64,000 nucleotides of DNA from Chaenocephalus aceratus (lineage: Eukaryota > Chordata > Actinopteri > Perciformes > Channichthyidae), in assembly GCA_023974075.1 (NCBI GenBank), contig JAMFTG010000169.1, positions 190,890-254,889 on the forward strand, given 5' to 3'. Made by a program: the position numbers and the translations under genes. The stretch's first letter is position 1. The number at the start of each line of letters is the position of its first letter. Under the pieces are notes generated by a model. The model was given only the letters and a program-made list of their open reading frames with translations, did not search any database and was not told the DNA's origin. This document shows, in pieces, positions 10,806-22,856 of this stretch.

Positions 10806-11578
10806 CAATTGTACTATTACTATTGTTTCTACAGGAAAATACAAATCTGAGTTGACAAATATGACATGTGGGGTTCCTCAAGGCTCCATCTTGGGGCCTC
10901 TTCTCTTTAACGTCTACATGCTACCACTGGCTCAGATAATGAAAAACAACTAAATCAGTTACCATAGCTATACAGATGACTCACAAATGTACGTAACAAT
11001 TTCACCAGGAGACTATGCTCCAATTCAAACACTGAGTAAGTGCATTGAACAAATCAATGACTGGATGTGTCAGAACTTTCTCCAATTAAACAAAGATAAA
11101 ACTGAGGTAATGGTTTTTGGAGCCAAGGCAGAATGTATAAAAGTTAGCGCTGAGCTTCAGTGTGCAATGTTCAAAACAACAGATAAAGCCAGAAATCTAG
11201 GTGTAGTCATGGACTCTGACCTGAGTTTCAACAGTCACATTAAAACTAAACATGGAGAAGCAGCGTTCAGTTATTATGCTCCAAACATCTGGAACAAACT
11301 CCCAGAAACCTGCAGGTCCGCTGCAACTCTGACTACTTTTAAATCCAGGCTTAAGACTTTTCTTTTTGCCGCTGCTTTTAATTGAACTATTCACATCTTA
11401 AACTGCACTGTAACTTTTATCCATGTATTTTTTCTTTTAATGTTTCTTTTATTATCTTTTCTTTTTAATGACTGATTTTAAATGCCATTTTCTTAATGTC
11501 TTTCGTTTTTTGTAAAGCACTTTGAATTGCCTTGTGTTGAAAGGTACTATATAAATAAACTTGCTTTGCCTTGCCTTA
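10806..11578 (+). mobile_element. L2-type LINE, truncated, with internal deletion (copy 2)
   Basis: RT frame pieces at about 10,855-10,953 and 10,987-11,385 share the nonsense TAA after MKNN with the copy at 37,680-38,852. The join inside ...SFNSHIKTKHGEAAF at about 11,245 shows a deletion of roughly 430 bp relative to that copy. The 3' end is TATAAATAAA plus TTGCC repeats. Near-identical ~97-bp segments flank it (10,707-10,805 and 11,579-11,672). Confidence 0.8.
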
Positions 11579-11774
11579 CCCCGCTCTCTTTAACTCCAGG
11601 TGACTTTCTGCCGCTTTCCTCCGTGGTGCTGATCGTTTCACCACAGAGGAATGCACTTCACAAATTGCAGTACCCAAAAGGAGCTGTACAAATGCCGCAG
11701 TTTTTGCGTGGCTGTGTCTTTAGTTGAAAGCCCAGTGGCGATCTGCTCATCTCTCATTGAAATAATATGCTACA

Positions 11775-12777
11775 CAGGGGCGGACTGGCCATGTGTGTTC
11801 TGGAGAATCACAGAACGGACGATCGTCCTTATTATTATGCTGTTTAACCCTCTAAGGGTGTTTTCTCGATTTTTAGATGTTTTCTTAAATCACCTTTTAA
11901 ATGTGTTTCTTCTAACATGGCACCCATGTGTTACATATCAAAATGTTCAGGACAGTCTCTAGTATTGCTATATATGCAAATGAATCACCTTAGAGCACTG
12001 TTTGATGAGATAAGTAGCTCAAAAGCTTACAATTTGACATCCGATGTTGGGAAAATCTTCAAAACTCTTGTGAAAACACAAATGTTATCATGTGATCGAA
12101 TTGTTTTGGTGTTTTAGATTTGGTTACCAAAGTGTTAGAATTACAAAAGTAGTATGTATGTTGTTAGCATCTGGTGCTAGCTAGCTGCGCTAACAGATAT
12201 AAGGAGCTGTTTAAATGAAAACAGAGGAGCGAAATTTCGCCACAACTGCGCCGAGCACTTGACTTTATGCAGGAAGCAGACAGCGGGACATTGTAGGAGA
12301 AGTCAGCACACTCAGCTCGGATAGTGCGCAACATGATTTCAGCGTCCAGGCAGCTCTCGTTCGAGCATATGCCTTGAGTTGCACATTGCTCCAACGATCG
12401 ATCGATCGATCCATCACTCACTCACTCACTCACTCACTCACTCTCACACACACACACACACACACACAGAATGAGAGAGGTTCCAGGTTGTTGTGTTTAA
12501 TATTCATGAGAATATTTGTCATTGTTCAAACGATAATAAGCATATTTGCGATTAACTATTGTAATCGACTGACATCCCTAATAGCAATACTAGAGATTGT
12601 CCTGAACATTTTGATATGTAACACATGGGTGCCATGTTAGAAGAAATACATTTAAAAGGTGATTTAAGAAAACATCTAAAAATCGAGAAAATACCCTTCG
12701 AGGGTTAAACAGCATAATAATAAGGACGATCGTCCGTTCTGTGATTCTCCAGAACACACATGGCCAGTCCGCCCCTG
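11775..12777. mobile_element. hAT element B pair of ends forming the centre of inverted repeat 1
   Basis: Both ends read inward as CAGGGGCGGACTGGCCATGT, with about 200 bp of inverted similarity (11,775-11,975 against 12,586-12,777). Flanking bases show no 8-bp duplication. The middle contains GATC, ACTC and AC microsatellites near 12,398-12,468. It may be a MITE or the junction of two duplicated arms. Confidence 0.6.
12398..12468. repeat. Compound microsatellite (GATC)n-(ACTC)n-(AC)n
   Basis: Direct tandem runs of ATCG, then CACT, then AC. Confidence 0.9.
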
Positions 12778-14307
12778 TGGAGCGGCAGAAAGTTGCCTGG
12801 AATTAAAGAGAGCGGGGCTGCGTTGCGTGCATGGCTTCCTTCTGCAGGTAACGGGGAGACGCGCTCTGGCGGCGGTCTCGTTCAGGATCCGAAAATGTTA
12901 ATGTTTTGCACACTTATTCCTAGTGTGCCACTGGATACGGTGCCGCGTGCCAGGGGTTGCCGACCCCTGCCATAGAATATGTCTGGTCATGTCCAGTCCT
13001 GCACATCAGAGGCCATGCCCAGTTTCCACAAATATGGGGGTGGAGGAGTTGTCTTAGGTTTTTCTATCCTGTTTTTGAGCATAAAGACACTGGCGGAAGG
13101 GGAGGAACTTTTTTTTTTTGCGAGAGAGAGGGGGTGGGGGTTCCCCTGGTATGCTCTCTCTCGGTAAGCTCTGTCCCTCAGAGCTGGGTCTTTGCTCTCG
13201 GTAAGGTTCTCTCAAACTTGGTAAATATCTCTCAAATGTCTTGGTTGAATGCGGAGTGAATTACTTTGTTGAATGTGTGGAATGAATTAAGATGTGTTAG
13301 TGAGTATTAGTAACCGCCACCTATGAGGATCTTCCTCCGAATACCTGCGGGAGATAGGTACGTGTTTGTGAATGTTAGTACCCGCCATCTGTTGGCATCG
13401 TTTGGACAACAAAAACAGAGTGAAGCTCTCATACCATAAACAATCTTTGAGTACAGACACCGTCCTGCAGAGAGCACACAGGCCAACAGCACGTTTTTGG
13501 TCTAGCGTCATTTTACAACACGTTTGCATTAAGACTAGCTGGTCCATTGTAAAGGTCAGTCCACCTTAAATGAGCAGTGGGTGATCAGCAGGTGAAAGGC
13601 AGGACACAGAAACTTGGTCCTGAGGAGATGTAACGATTATTAAAAAAGAAATAGTCGAGTCAAGGGGTCAAATAAATGAACATTTGTGATTATTAGCGAA
13701 TCGGTTGCAGATGGGTGAAAACAGGCTTAGGGAGTAACGTATTACATGTAACGGCATTAGGTCATCAGGATACAAAATAGGAAAATGTATTCCCTTACAG
13801 TTACAGAAGCAAAAACACTCCGATAACAGGTACATTTATGTAAATCAGGGCTCATTAACAGGATAGCAATGATACAAAACATTTAGAAATAAACAATACA
13901 TTAAACCATCCTATATCTCTATATGGAAACTTGGAGCCCTCAATCCAAATAAAATGGTTCATCAACAGTCAGTGGTTAACGTATAAATCAGAATGACAAA
14001 AACATTAAACATATTGTCCACTTATGTTGATAAAGATGGAGTTCATTTAAGTCTTATATGGATGTTGTACAACAATGTTAATCCAGTGAGACAGATCTCT
14101 CTCACGTGTGAACTGTCATAAGACTTATTCATTGTCCTCTCCATCGGCTTCTGTTTCCATGTGTTCAGCTGAGCTGCTGATTGGAGGCTCTGCCTCTCCG
14201 TTATCCTCAGTTTGAATTTCATTAACCTGTGAGGACTGACGACCAACACACTTGTGCCTTTTGAAATGATTACGACCATTACATCTTTTGTCACAAACAT
14301 TGCAGCT

Positions 14308-15839
14308 CTATATTTCCTCTCCTGTGTGGACTCTCATGTGTGTCTTTAAATTTCCACTATGTGAAAAAGCTTTCTTACAGACTGAGCAGCTGTGTGCTTT
14401 CTCTCCTGTGTGGACTGTCATGTGTGTCTTTAAATGTCCACTCTGTGAAAAAGCTTTCTTACAGACTGAGCAGATGTGTGGTTTCTCTCCTGTGTGGACT
14501 CTCATGTGTTCCTTTAAACTTCCACTGTGTGAAAAGGCTTTCTTACAGACTGAGCAGATGTGTGCTTTCTCTCCTGTGTGGACTCTCATGTGTTCCTTTA
14601 AACTTCCACTCCGTGAAAAGGCTTTCTTACAGACTGAGCAGCTATGTGCTTTCTCTCCTGTGTGGATTCTCATGTGTTCCTTTAAACTTCCACTCTGTGA
14701 AAGAGCTTTCTTACAGACTGAGCATTTTAATGCTTTCTCTCCTGTGTGGACTCTCATGTGTTCCTTTAAACTTCCACTCCGTGAAAATGCTTTCTTACAG
14801 ACTGAGCATTTGAATGATTTCTCTCCTGTGTGGATTCTCATGTGTTCCTTTAAACTTCCACTCTGTGAAAAAGCTTTCTCACAAACTGAGCATTTGAATG
14901 ATTTCTCTCCTGTGTGGATTGTCATGTGTATCTTTAAATTTCCACTCTGTGAAAAAGCTTTCTCACAAACTGAGCATTTGAATGGTTTCTCTCCTGTGTG
15001 GATTGTCATGTGTTCATTTAAACTTCCACTCCGTGAAAATGCTTTCTTACAGACTGAGCATTTGAATGGTTTCTCTCCTGTGTGGACTCTAATGTGTGTC
15101 TTTAAATGTCCACTGTGTGAAAAAGCTTTCTTACAGACTGAGCAGCTGTGTGCTTTCTCTCCAGTGTGGACTCTCATGTGTGTCTTTAAACTTCTACTGT
15201 GTAAAAAAGCTTTCTCACAAACTGAGCAGCGAAAGGGTTTCTCTCCTGTGTGGATTCTCATGTGTTGATTTAGATATTGTCTATATCTAAAAGCTTTCTC
15301 ACAAACTGAGCAGCTGAATGGTTTCTTTTCAGCACTACGTTGTGGATCACTGACAGATTCTTGTCTATTTTTCAGTGAGTTTGAGCCTGAGGCAGGTTCT
15401 ATGGTCTCCTTCCAATCAGCACTGTCTTCAGTGTCATGTTCAGAAGAGTCATCAGTGTCTTCAGAAGAGTCTCCAGTGTGGTCCTCAGTCTTTGGTTGTA
15501 AACTGCTCTCTGGATCTGAGTTCCTGGCTGGTTCTGGTCCTCGACAGTCATCTCCATCAGCTTCTGTTTCCATGTGATCAGTTTGTCTTTGATGAGGCCG
15601 TGAGGACTGAGGTTTCTCTTTATCATCTTCACTCTTCACTGGGTCAGGAGTGAAAGTGGACTTGGTGATATCAGCCTCCTCCAGCTCCTGAAGCTGCTCC
15701 CCCTCCTGACTGATCCTGAGTTCCTCCTGTTCCTGCTTAATGTGTGGGGGGGGCTCTGGGTCCTCCTGGTCCATACTGGAGCTCCACTCCTGCTGGTCAG
15801 GGAGAGGCTCTTCTTTAACCACCACCAGCTGCTGGACAT
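14308..15839 (-). pseudogene. C2H2 zinc-finger last exon with premature stop (ZNF gene 2)
   Basis: Paralogue of the exon at 7,935-9,397. The acceptor CAG lies just above 15,839 on the minus strand and the exon again begins DVQQLVVVKEEPLP. Acidic linker, then 12 canonical C2H2 fingers. After the last TGEE linker the codons become ATA-TAG: a nonsense codon at 14,308-14,310 removes the degenerate last finger and the acidic tail. The frame beyond the stop stays open for 60 codons to the normal stop at 14,125-14,127, so the break is recent. All 12 canonical fingers remain, so a shortened protein could still bind DNA if transcribed. No matching first exon is seen further right on the minus strand. 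Confidence 0.7.
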
Positions 15840-16631
15840 CTGCAGGAAATAGGAAACCCACTGTTATATCAGTCTTGGACCTAGTCAATATAATTAGGTA
15901 TATTATTGAATTACAGTTTCCAGAGAAGAGAGGCCCATCGTCTCTTCCGCAATTATTAGGAGTGAGCAGAAGTGCAAAGAGGCCCTCCTCAGGATAATAC
16001 AGTTAAGTCTTGTTAGTTGGGTGGTTCATATCCTGACAGAAAAAAAATGGTCTAATTATGTTGGCTCAATTCACCTCATGTAGCCCAGCCCCTTTCCACT
16101 TACTGTTAAAAATGAAAAAGGGTTTTTTCTTCTGGTTTAGCACTAGCCGCAATGTAAACAATGAATTGTATTTGGGATTGTTCACAGATACACTACGCCA
16201 GGGCTATTCAATTAGTTTGGAATGGGGGCCGGTTGTTGAAAATGATCCAAAGCAAGGGGCCGGGAAAAAGATGGCTTAAAATATGAGCAATCATATTAAG
16301 ATCTTCAGATACAGTACAACAGCATAGTGGAATGCATATATTGTGTTTAATTCAATCAAACAACATAGCCCCAAGGCCTTTTTTGATCTAAATGCTAAGC
16401 TGTGTAACGCAAGACACATTGAGAGCATCATTGCGAAAGGGAATGCAGCAAAATAATCGTTTTTTTTCCGATTACGTTGTTTTCATAATCGTTGCAAGCC
16501 AAAATCGTAATAGAGATTAAAATACGATTAATTGCACAGCCCTAATTCAAACCTTATTTAAGTAAAAGTATGCAAGTATTATCAGAACATTTTATGACAC
16601 CCTCTAATGTCATAGTAATGATGGTGCTGTT

Positions 16632-16885
16632 GAGATCTTCATAGTATCAAGTGAATACTTAAAACGAAAGTTAGTTATAATCAAATATGATCAATTATAT
16701 TCTTGTATAAACCCATAATGAAAATACTTCTTGATGGTTTTTGAATATCTATGTATGTTTACGATTTTATCTGTTGCTGTGTTGATAACTTTGCGTTTTA
16801 AAAAGAGGGTGTTGAGATCTTCATAGTATCAAGTGAATACTTAAAACGAAAGTTAGTTATAATCAGATATAATCAATTATATTCT
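16632..16885. repeat. Local tandem duplication of about 178 bp
   Basis: The segment GAGATCTTCATAGTATCAAG...ATTATATTCTT appears at about 16,632-16,705 and again at about 16,810-16,885. The opposite arm (6,770-6,850) has it only once. Confidence 0.7.
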
Positions 16886-17518
16886 TATATAACCCACAAT
16901 GAAAATGCTTCATATTTTATGATTTTCTATATTTACAGTATAAACAAAACACAAGTGGTTTGTTAAGTTGAGTGTGTAAGGCCTATAATGGTTTCACTGA
17001 TAAGGGAGAGCCAGTTTCTTCCCTCTTCCCTCACAGCAGTACACAGGGAGGGGGGCTCCTGACTTAAGGAGAAAAAGACAGAGGCCCCAAACAGGTGGTT
17101 ATGTAATAGCCATAGAACAGGGATCGATAACCTTTTTGATACGAAGTGCCATTCAAAAAAATATATTTTATCAACGTGCTGACGATCGTGAATTATCGAA
17201 AAGCGAAAACGAAAAGCTAATAAAATAAACATATAGCTCTACACCCCTGGCCGACATGTCCTTAAAATGAAGTCCGAGTTTGAAATATATCTCAAATAAT
17301 GTATGCACTGCCATTTCCCCACAGAAACATAACAGTCTGCAATTAAACGGTTGTCTCCTGTGCGCTCCTCTTCCTACTTGGCGCACCGGTAACTTTCTCG
17401 TGCGCACAAGAGGCTGAGACCAGCCGCCGAATCCCTCGGAACATCATAAAAGCCATAAAGCCAAAATGTTGGTATCGTGACAACACTACACTCTACACAC
17501 ACGACTGATCTCCCATTC

Positions 17519-18292
17519 ACCCCTCCAACTCATTATAAAATGTGCAGATGACACCACTATGGTCGGCCAAATATATAAGGGAGACGACGAGTCGGCATAC
17601 AGAGACGAGATCCTGAAGCTGTCTGCGTGGTGTTCAGCTAACAACCTACATCTGAACACAAGCAAAACAAAATAAATCATCATAGACTTCAGAAAGCACC
17701 GTCCAGAACCCACCCCCCTTCACCTCAATGGAGAGAGAGTGGAGAGGGTCTCCACCTTTAAGTTTCTGGAGGTTCACATTTCGGAGAGCCTCAGCTGGAC
17801 AGCACACACCACTGCAGCAGTTAAGAAGGCCCAGCAGCGACTACACTTCCTGAGGGTGCTTCGGAGGAACCGACTGAACAAGAAGCTGCTGGTGTCCTTC
17901 TACCGAGCGACCATCGAGAGCGTGCTGTCATACTCCATCTCGGGGTGGTATGCAGGATGTTCAGCTGCGGACAAGAAAGCCCTGCAGAGAGTGATACAGA
18001 TGGCAGAGAAAACCATCGGCTGCCCCCTGCCCTCTCTGGAACACATCTCCACCTCCCGCTGCTGCAGCAGAGCTAACAAAATCATAAAGGACAGCTCTCA
18101 CCCAGGTCACAGACTGTTCTCTCTCCTGCCTTCTGGGAGGAGAGACAGGAGCTTCAAGTCACGGACAAACAGACTCAAAAACAGTTTCTACCCCTGGGCC
18201 GTCAGGCTGCTCAACCACCACACATAATGCAATAACCGTGACCATGCTCACACATACACACACTTTTAATGCACTTTATTTATATATATAAA
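17519..18292 (+). mobile_element. LINE reverse-transcriptase C-terminal fragment
   Basis: Translation in two frames: [24 protein letters not shown] (catalytic ADD region) followed from 17,739 by the C-terminal part (FKFLEVHISESLSWTAHT...LLVSFYRATIESVLSYSISGWY...HPGHRLFSLLPSGRRDRSF...YPWAVRLLNHH). This C-terminal signature is common in fish non-LTR elements. A stop and frame change near 17,670 disable it. The 3' UTR is cut at about 18,292, earlier than in the inverted copy at 28,914-29,381. Confidence 0.8.
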
Positions 18293-18299
18293 TATATAT

Positions 18300-20495
18300 C
18301 AGAATCTGAGAAGAGCAGCACCAGCTGCAAAGAGAGAGAGATTCCGGAGCTAAGAGTTGCTTACGTCTCTCTTACGTCGAGGCGTGCAGGAAACTAAACC
18401 CACAAGCCCTGAACATGGGTCGACTGAAGAGTCTCGTCATGCCTGCCTACAAGCAGTAGTGCTGAGCAAAGTGACTAGAAGGCAACCACACACTTATAAT
18501 ATTGTATATAATATTATAAGGCATAATGCCCCTTTCACAGATTCTGCGTCATCATGCCCTGCATCTTCCATTTCAATATTTTTTACAGATTTAGCGTTTT
18601 TAGTGAGAAAGATTTCCGAGATACTTTGTTGTGCCAATGTAACAGAGTTATAACGGTTGGTGTAAATTCTGGTTAAATTGGAGAATTACGCCATCCGGTG
18701 TTACAAACGTGTGCCTGCATTACTGTGGCTTTGTTACCGCAATGGATTGTGGGAGATTCTCATACCACGTGAGCATCTCTTGAGAGTAAGGTGCATGGAT
18801 GCATAATAAGAACTGGATACAGCGTGGGAGGCGGGGCCTCATTCATTCCTATGAGAGTTGCTCATTGGCGCATGATGATAAAATGGCACAACTTTTGAGA
18901 GAGCGAAACGTCACAGATTACCCAGCATGCCTGAGAAGTACTTTAACCAAAATGCGTGTTCACATCAAGCACGTCAATATGCGTACACGTAACAGCACCG
19001 CGCGTTCATGACAGCATGGTAATGATTTGTTATTATGATGGATTTGCATGTAGTGCTGCACACGTAACATGAACATGCCGAGCGGCGCGGTCCCGTGGGT
19101 TAGATGCGCGTTCATAATGCCGAGGGAAATAACTCTCAGAATAACGAATTATTAGCACATTTCTACAACTTGAGGAACGAATGTTTTTAATAAGGGCTAT
19201 ACAAGCGTTCATACTGGGTAGTTTATTTAGTTTAAAAACAATTATCCAACGATTTACAGACCACTCTTTCCCCGTGTAAGTCAATGGGAAAAAGTGTTTC
19301 CGGGCCTGGCAACCAAACGGAAGTGTAGTACCGCCGTTTGGCCACCACGAATATTTTCATCTGAGTCCAGCGCACTTCCTGGGGGCTTGGTAAGGTGCTA
19401 TTGTATTATGTCAGTGGACAAAATGTATGCTATTATTTTATTAGGACAATAACGTTCTGTTGTGTTTGTTTAGTTTAATGTAGTTGTTTAATGCTCACAG
19501 CAACATGTTTTGTGTGTGATTGGCTATTTGTGTTATATGATTTATTAATGTGACCATCAATAGAGAACCGCAGTGACGCGTCCTAAAACCCGGAAGTAAA
19601 CTCCTTCCGGTTTCTTCGTCAAAAACGCAATGCAATGTCTCCGTAGGATTTTGGATAATAGCTGGAAATAAGGTCTGTGGTTGAAACACATTTAAGAGAC
19701 GGATCACGTTTTGTTCAGCCGGATAATCTCCACATGTATACCCTACTTTTATAATTTTCGAATCATAAATCTAGTTGCCAGAAGCAAAATGCTAACGTTA
19801 TGCTATAAAGGAACTACAGCAGGGTCGCTGCTTCAACGTCACGCCGAATTAAGATCCATATTCAAACATACAGACTCCAACTGGTACGAGTTGAAGCGTC
19901 TGTTTGAACAGTTTGCAGGAGGCAGGGACTTGCTTTCAAGCAGAACAGGGCAAACTAACTTTTTCATTGCTTTTTATCGAAGGAACCGGAAGTGGTAAAA
20001 ATGCTAACTTACTTCCGGGTTTTAGGACGCGTCACTGCGGTTCTCTATAGCTAATTTGAGCTAATAGGCTAACGTAAGCGTGGTGCTATCTCTCCAACAT
20101 AACGCAGCTCACGTGTCCATTTTATGTTGTCCATTGAAATGCAGGTATGTGAGTTTTGTACACCAGTTTGTTTATGTTTAATGTTTCACATGTGTTATAC
20201 TACCACTACGATCATTGTTGTGTTGTTGATTATTGGACACTTATTTTGTAAAGGAGATTTTCATACCGCGTGAGGATCTCTTGAGAAACGCAGCTCACGG
20301 TTCCAACTAAAAAAACATTTTTAATTTTTCTTCCCTGAAGCTAAATAATTTATTTTATAGTTTAAAAGTATCATTTGAATAATATATAATATAAAATATA
20401 TCTCAGGCACAATGAAATGTAATAAAAAAATATATATCAAAAAAATTTAAAATTAAAATGTGCAGGCAGAGGAGCTCCGCCTGCCTGACGCTAGG
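18300..20495 (+). repeat. Left arm of inverted repeat 2
   Basis: Mirror copy of about 26,375-28,779, highly similar by eye. It is interrupted by a deletion of roughly 230 bp near 19,040 relative to the right arm. Together with the LINE pieces the repeat extends to 17,519-20,495 against 26,375-29,381. Short frames inside (for example at 18,357-18,653) look fortuitous. Confidence 0.75.
19560..20048. mobile_element. MITE with long terminal inverted repeats (GAACCGCAGTGACGCGTCC)
   Basis: Starts TAGAGAACCGCAGTGACGCG and ends with its mirror image; the inverted repeats run about 38 bp, to CCCGGAAGTAA. It contains the small frame at 19,789-19,965 (LTLCYKGTTAGSLLQRHAELRSIFKHTDSNWYELKRLFEQFAGGRDLLSSR). 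The family is unassigned. Confidence 0.75.
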
Positions 20496-20496
20496 G

Positions 20497-20749
20497 CAGT
20501 GATTCTCAAACTTTTTCTGTCATTCCCCACTTTGAACAGGTGGGCCTTCTTTAACCTTTGAGTGCTGTTTGGGTCTGTGGGACCCGTTTTCAGTGTTTAC
20601 TAAAATAAAATGTATGCAATTTAATTATTTTAACCTGCTTTATTTGGTGGTGGACGTCACATCCTCTAGGGGGGTCCGGGGGCATGCACCCCCAGGAAGA
20701 TTTTTTTTAAATGTTGAAGTTGAATGCATCAATCTGGTGCACTTTGAGC
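20497..20749 (+). mobile_element. hAT-like end (CAGTGATTCTCAAACTTTTT)
   Basis: The left end resembles the CAGNGGTTCTCAAACT terminus of Charlie-type hAT elements. The right end was not found; this is a fragment abutting the inverted-repeat arm. Confidence 0.45.
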
Positions 20750-21043
20750 TAGGGCTGCTCAATTAAATCGTATTTTAATCGCAATTACGATTTTGGCTTG
20801 CAACGATTATGAAAACAACATAATCGAAATAAAACGATTTTATTTATTTTTTAAATAGGTTTTTCAGTTGAATTATACTTAAAGTTCAGGGTAATCAACT
20901 GTTAAAAAATACTTTTCAAATTATTTTTCTTCAATAAATTGATGTTTTTCAAAGTAAATGGTTAATCGTTTTTAATAATCGTGATATCAATTATTGACCC
21001 AAATAATCGAGATTATGATTTTTGCCATAATCGAGCAGCCCTA
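20750..21043. mobile_element. Intact hAT MITE with 8-bp target duplication
   Basis: Ends TAGGGCTGCTC and GAGCAGCCCTA are inverted copies. The 8 bases on both sides (20,742-20,749 and 21,044-21,051) are CTTTGAGC. It is 294 bp long with no coding capacity. Confidence 0.85.
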
Positions 21044-21051
21044 CTTTGAGC

Positions 21052-21772
21052 CCAACATGAATTTATGGATACAGCTCTCAACACTCAGATGAAAGGGAGC
21101 TGTATACTTTTCAATAATCCAAACATCTTTAGAATATGATCACAACCAATCATTTAAACTTGTTTATTCTTATCTTATGTTACCTAGTTAGCATTCTTTC
21201 TTTTTATTTATGCATATTTGACTAATCACTCCCCTTTTAAACTTTTTACTGTCCTATAGTACACATTGGAATGATTTCTTAATTTATTTTGTACAACTTT
21301 ATTAAATAGATAAAGGTGTGCTCTCTCTCTTGCTCTCTCGCTCTCTCGCTCCACATTGCTTTTCTTCCCGACTGTAACGCTGTTGTGTGTGTCTGTGAGA
21401 GCGTTTCACACGTGTGTATGAGAGATTTTTACCAGTGGCGAGCCTGTCTCTGAGGGCCTAAGATATTCTACAAAATAATATTTAAAAACATTAAAACAAA
21501 TTATATTTGTCTTTATATATTTTTTTTAAATATGTTTTTAGTAATATTTGTCAATAGTTTTACCAAAAATAACTTGATTAAATTGTATTTAAAATAACAT
21601 TTCCAAAGAAATAAATCCTTTGAATCTGCCTATTCAGTTTCTGTTTGAATGTGAAGGGTTAAATGAAAGAAGCTCCTCTCTGTGAGTCTGTGAAGACAGG
21701 AGCTGATTGGACGTCCAGCTATGAATTCACAGAGGGCCAGCTATAGTAACTGAACGAGAGTAATGTCAAATG
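21052..21772. other. No recognised gene
   Basis: AT-rich, with a short CTCTCG run near 21,320-21,350. No convincing frame. Confidence 0.5.
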
Positions 21773-22856
21773 CAGTGGCGACTGGTTATTAGGGGCACAG
21801 CCCCACCTAGTGTCAGCAGAAAGTATTAAAATTATGATTACAACAAAATGCAAAAATTAATTAAAATATATATAAAATATATTTTAAGATAATGTTTAAT
21901 CATCTGATTCGTCTGTACATTGCTGTTTTAGTATGTGTTCTTCTAATTAGTGTCTACAGTGTGCCTATTGAGCTGTTTAGAGCCATGTGGGACAAAATCT
22001 GATCCTGCCCCTCCCTCTGACTGTCTAAGTGAACGGTGACTGTAAAAACTACACTACGCATGCTCAGAGTATTTTCCTATTTAATGTGTGTGGCAAAAAA
22101 TAATGACCATAGGGGCAAAGTGCTGCCATCCCCACCATACGTCATCTCACATAATTCAGAGCTGATTGGCTGTAAGTACGTGTGCCGCGAAAAGTGTGGT
22201 GTGTGAAGAGGAGGAGAGAGAGCTGCAGTGAGGCGTCCTAAAACCAGGAAGTAAGCTGCGCATGGCTTCCCTCCACAAAAAAGCAATGAGATTTCTCCAT
22301 AGGATTTTAGAAAATAGCTCAAAATAAGATCTGTGGGAAACAAACCTGTTAGATAAATGCACGTTTTGTTCAGCCGGATAATATCCACATGTCTACCCTA
22401 CTTTTATAATTTTCGAATCATAAATCTATTGATTAGATTAGATTTATGATAGACTTTTGAAACTACAAGAAGATAAGGAGGACTTTTACAAAAAAGTAAT
22501 AGAGATTTTTGTCCAGAAGGATAGGCAAATGGACTTCCTCTTCAAGTCAAGGTAAGACCGCAATTTTATTGAAAATGGGATCTTACTAAGAGAGAACAAT
22601 TCAATATTTAAATGATACAATTACATGTTTTGGGTATCCTTCTGTTGAACTGTCTGTTTAAAATTAATTGAGGCATCAGACAAAAAAAGCTTTTGAAAAT
22701 AATATTATATTTTGATTTAGGTCAAAATATAATATTTGTAAACCTGAAGAGTCAGTGCCAGAGCCTCACCAGCCATGAACCTCACTGCAGGAGCTTATAT
22801 ATAGACATCTACGTTTTTTGTGCCCCGTCACTTTTGTACATATAAAAACGCCACTG
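21773..22856. mobile_element. Composite hAT-like element (CAGTGGCG ends)
   Basis: CAGTGGCGACTGG at 21,773 and the mirror CGCCACTG ending at 22,856. Flanking octamers do not match, so the two ends may belong to different insertions. Inside, 22,215-22,440 is a diverged copy of the 19,560 MITE family (GGCGTCCTAAAACCAGGAAG...TTCGAATCATAAATCTA). Confidence 0.5.

Larger units (their letters stand above)
6453..11975 (+). repeat. Left arm of inverted repeat 1 (contains ZNF gene 1)
   Basis: This arm pairs in reverse orientation with 12,586-17,198. Outer breakpoints are near GATAATTCACGATCGTCAGC (6,453) and its mirror image ending at 17,198. The arm holds the 3' end of hAT-A, about 1.3 kb of unique flank, the ZNF last exon, its 3' flank, a 5' end of hAT-A, an L2 insertion and one end of hAT-B. 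A stretch of about 300 bp at 7,437-7,737 is missing from the other arm; as it is also in the old relic at 3,093-3,500, the other arm probably lost it. Confidence 0.75.
12586..17198 (-). repeat. Right arm of inverted repeat 1 (contains ZNF gene 2)
   Basis: Mirror copy of 6,453-11,975. It holds the hAT-A 5' end (reading from 12,976 leftwards on the minus strand) and 3' end (about 17,118-17,198) with the ZNF exon between. It lacks the L2 of the other arm; the site joins directly from the GACTTTCTGCCGC region to the hAT-B end. Confidence 0.75.

Noticed and set aside
18357..19011. Frames repeated in both arms of inverted repeat 2 as candidate proteins
   Set aside because: Conservation is explained by the duplication; no recognisable domain, and composition matches the non-coding surroundings.
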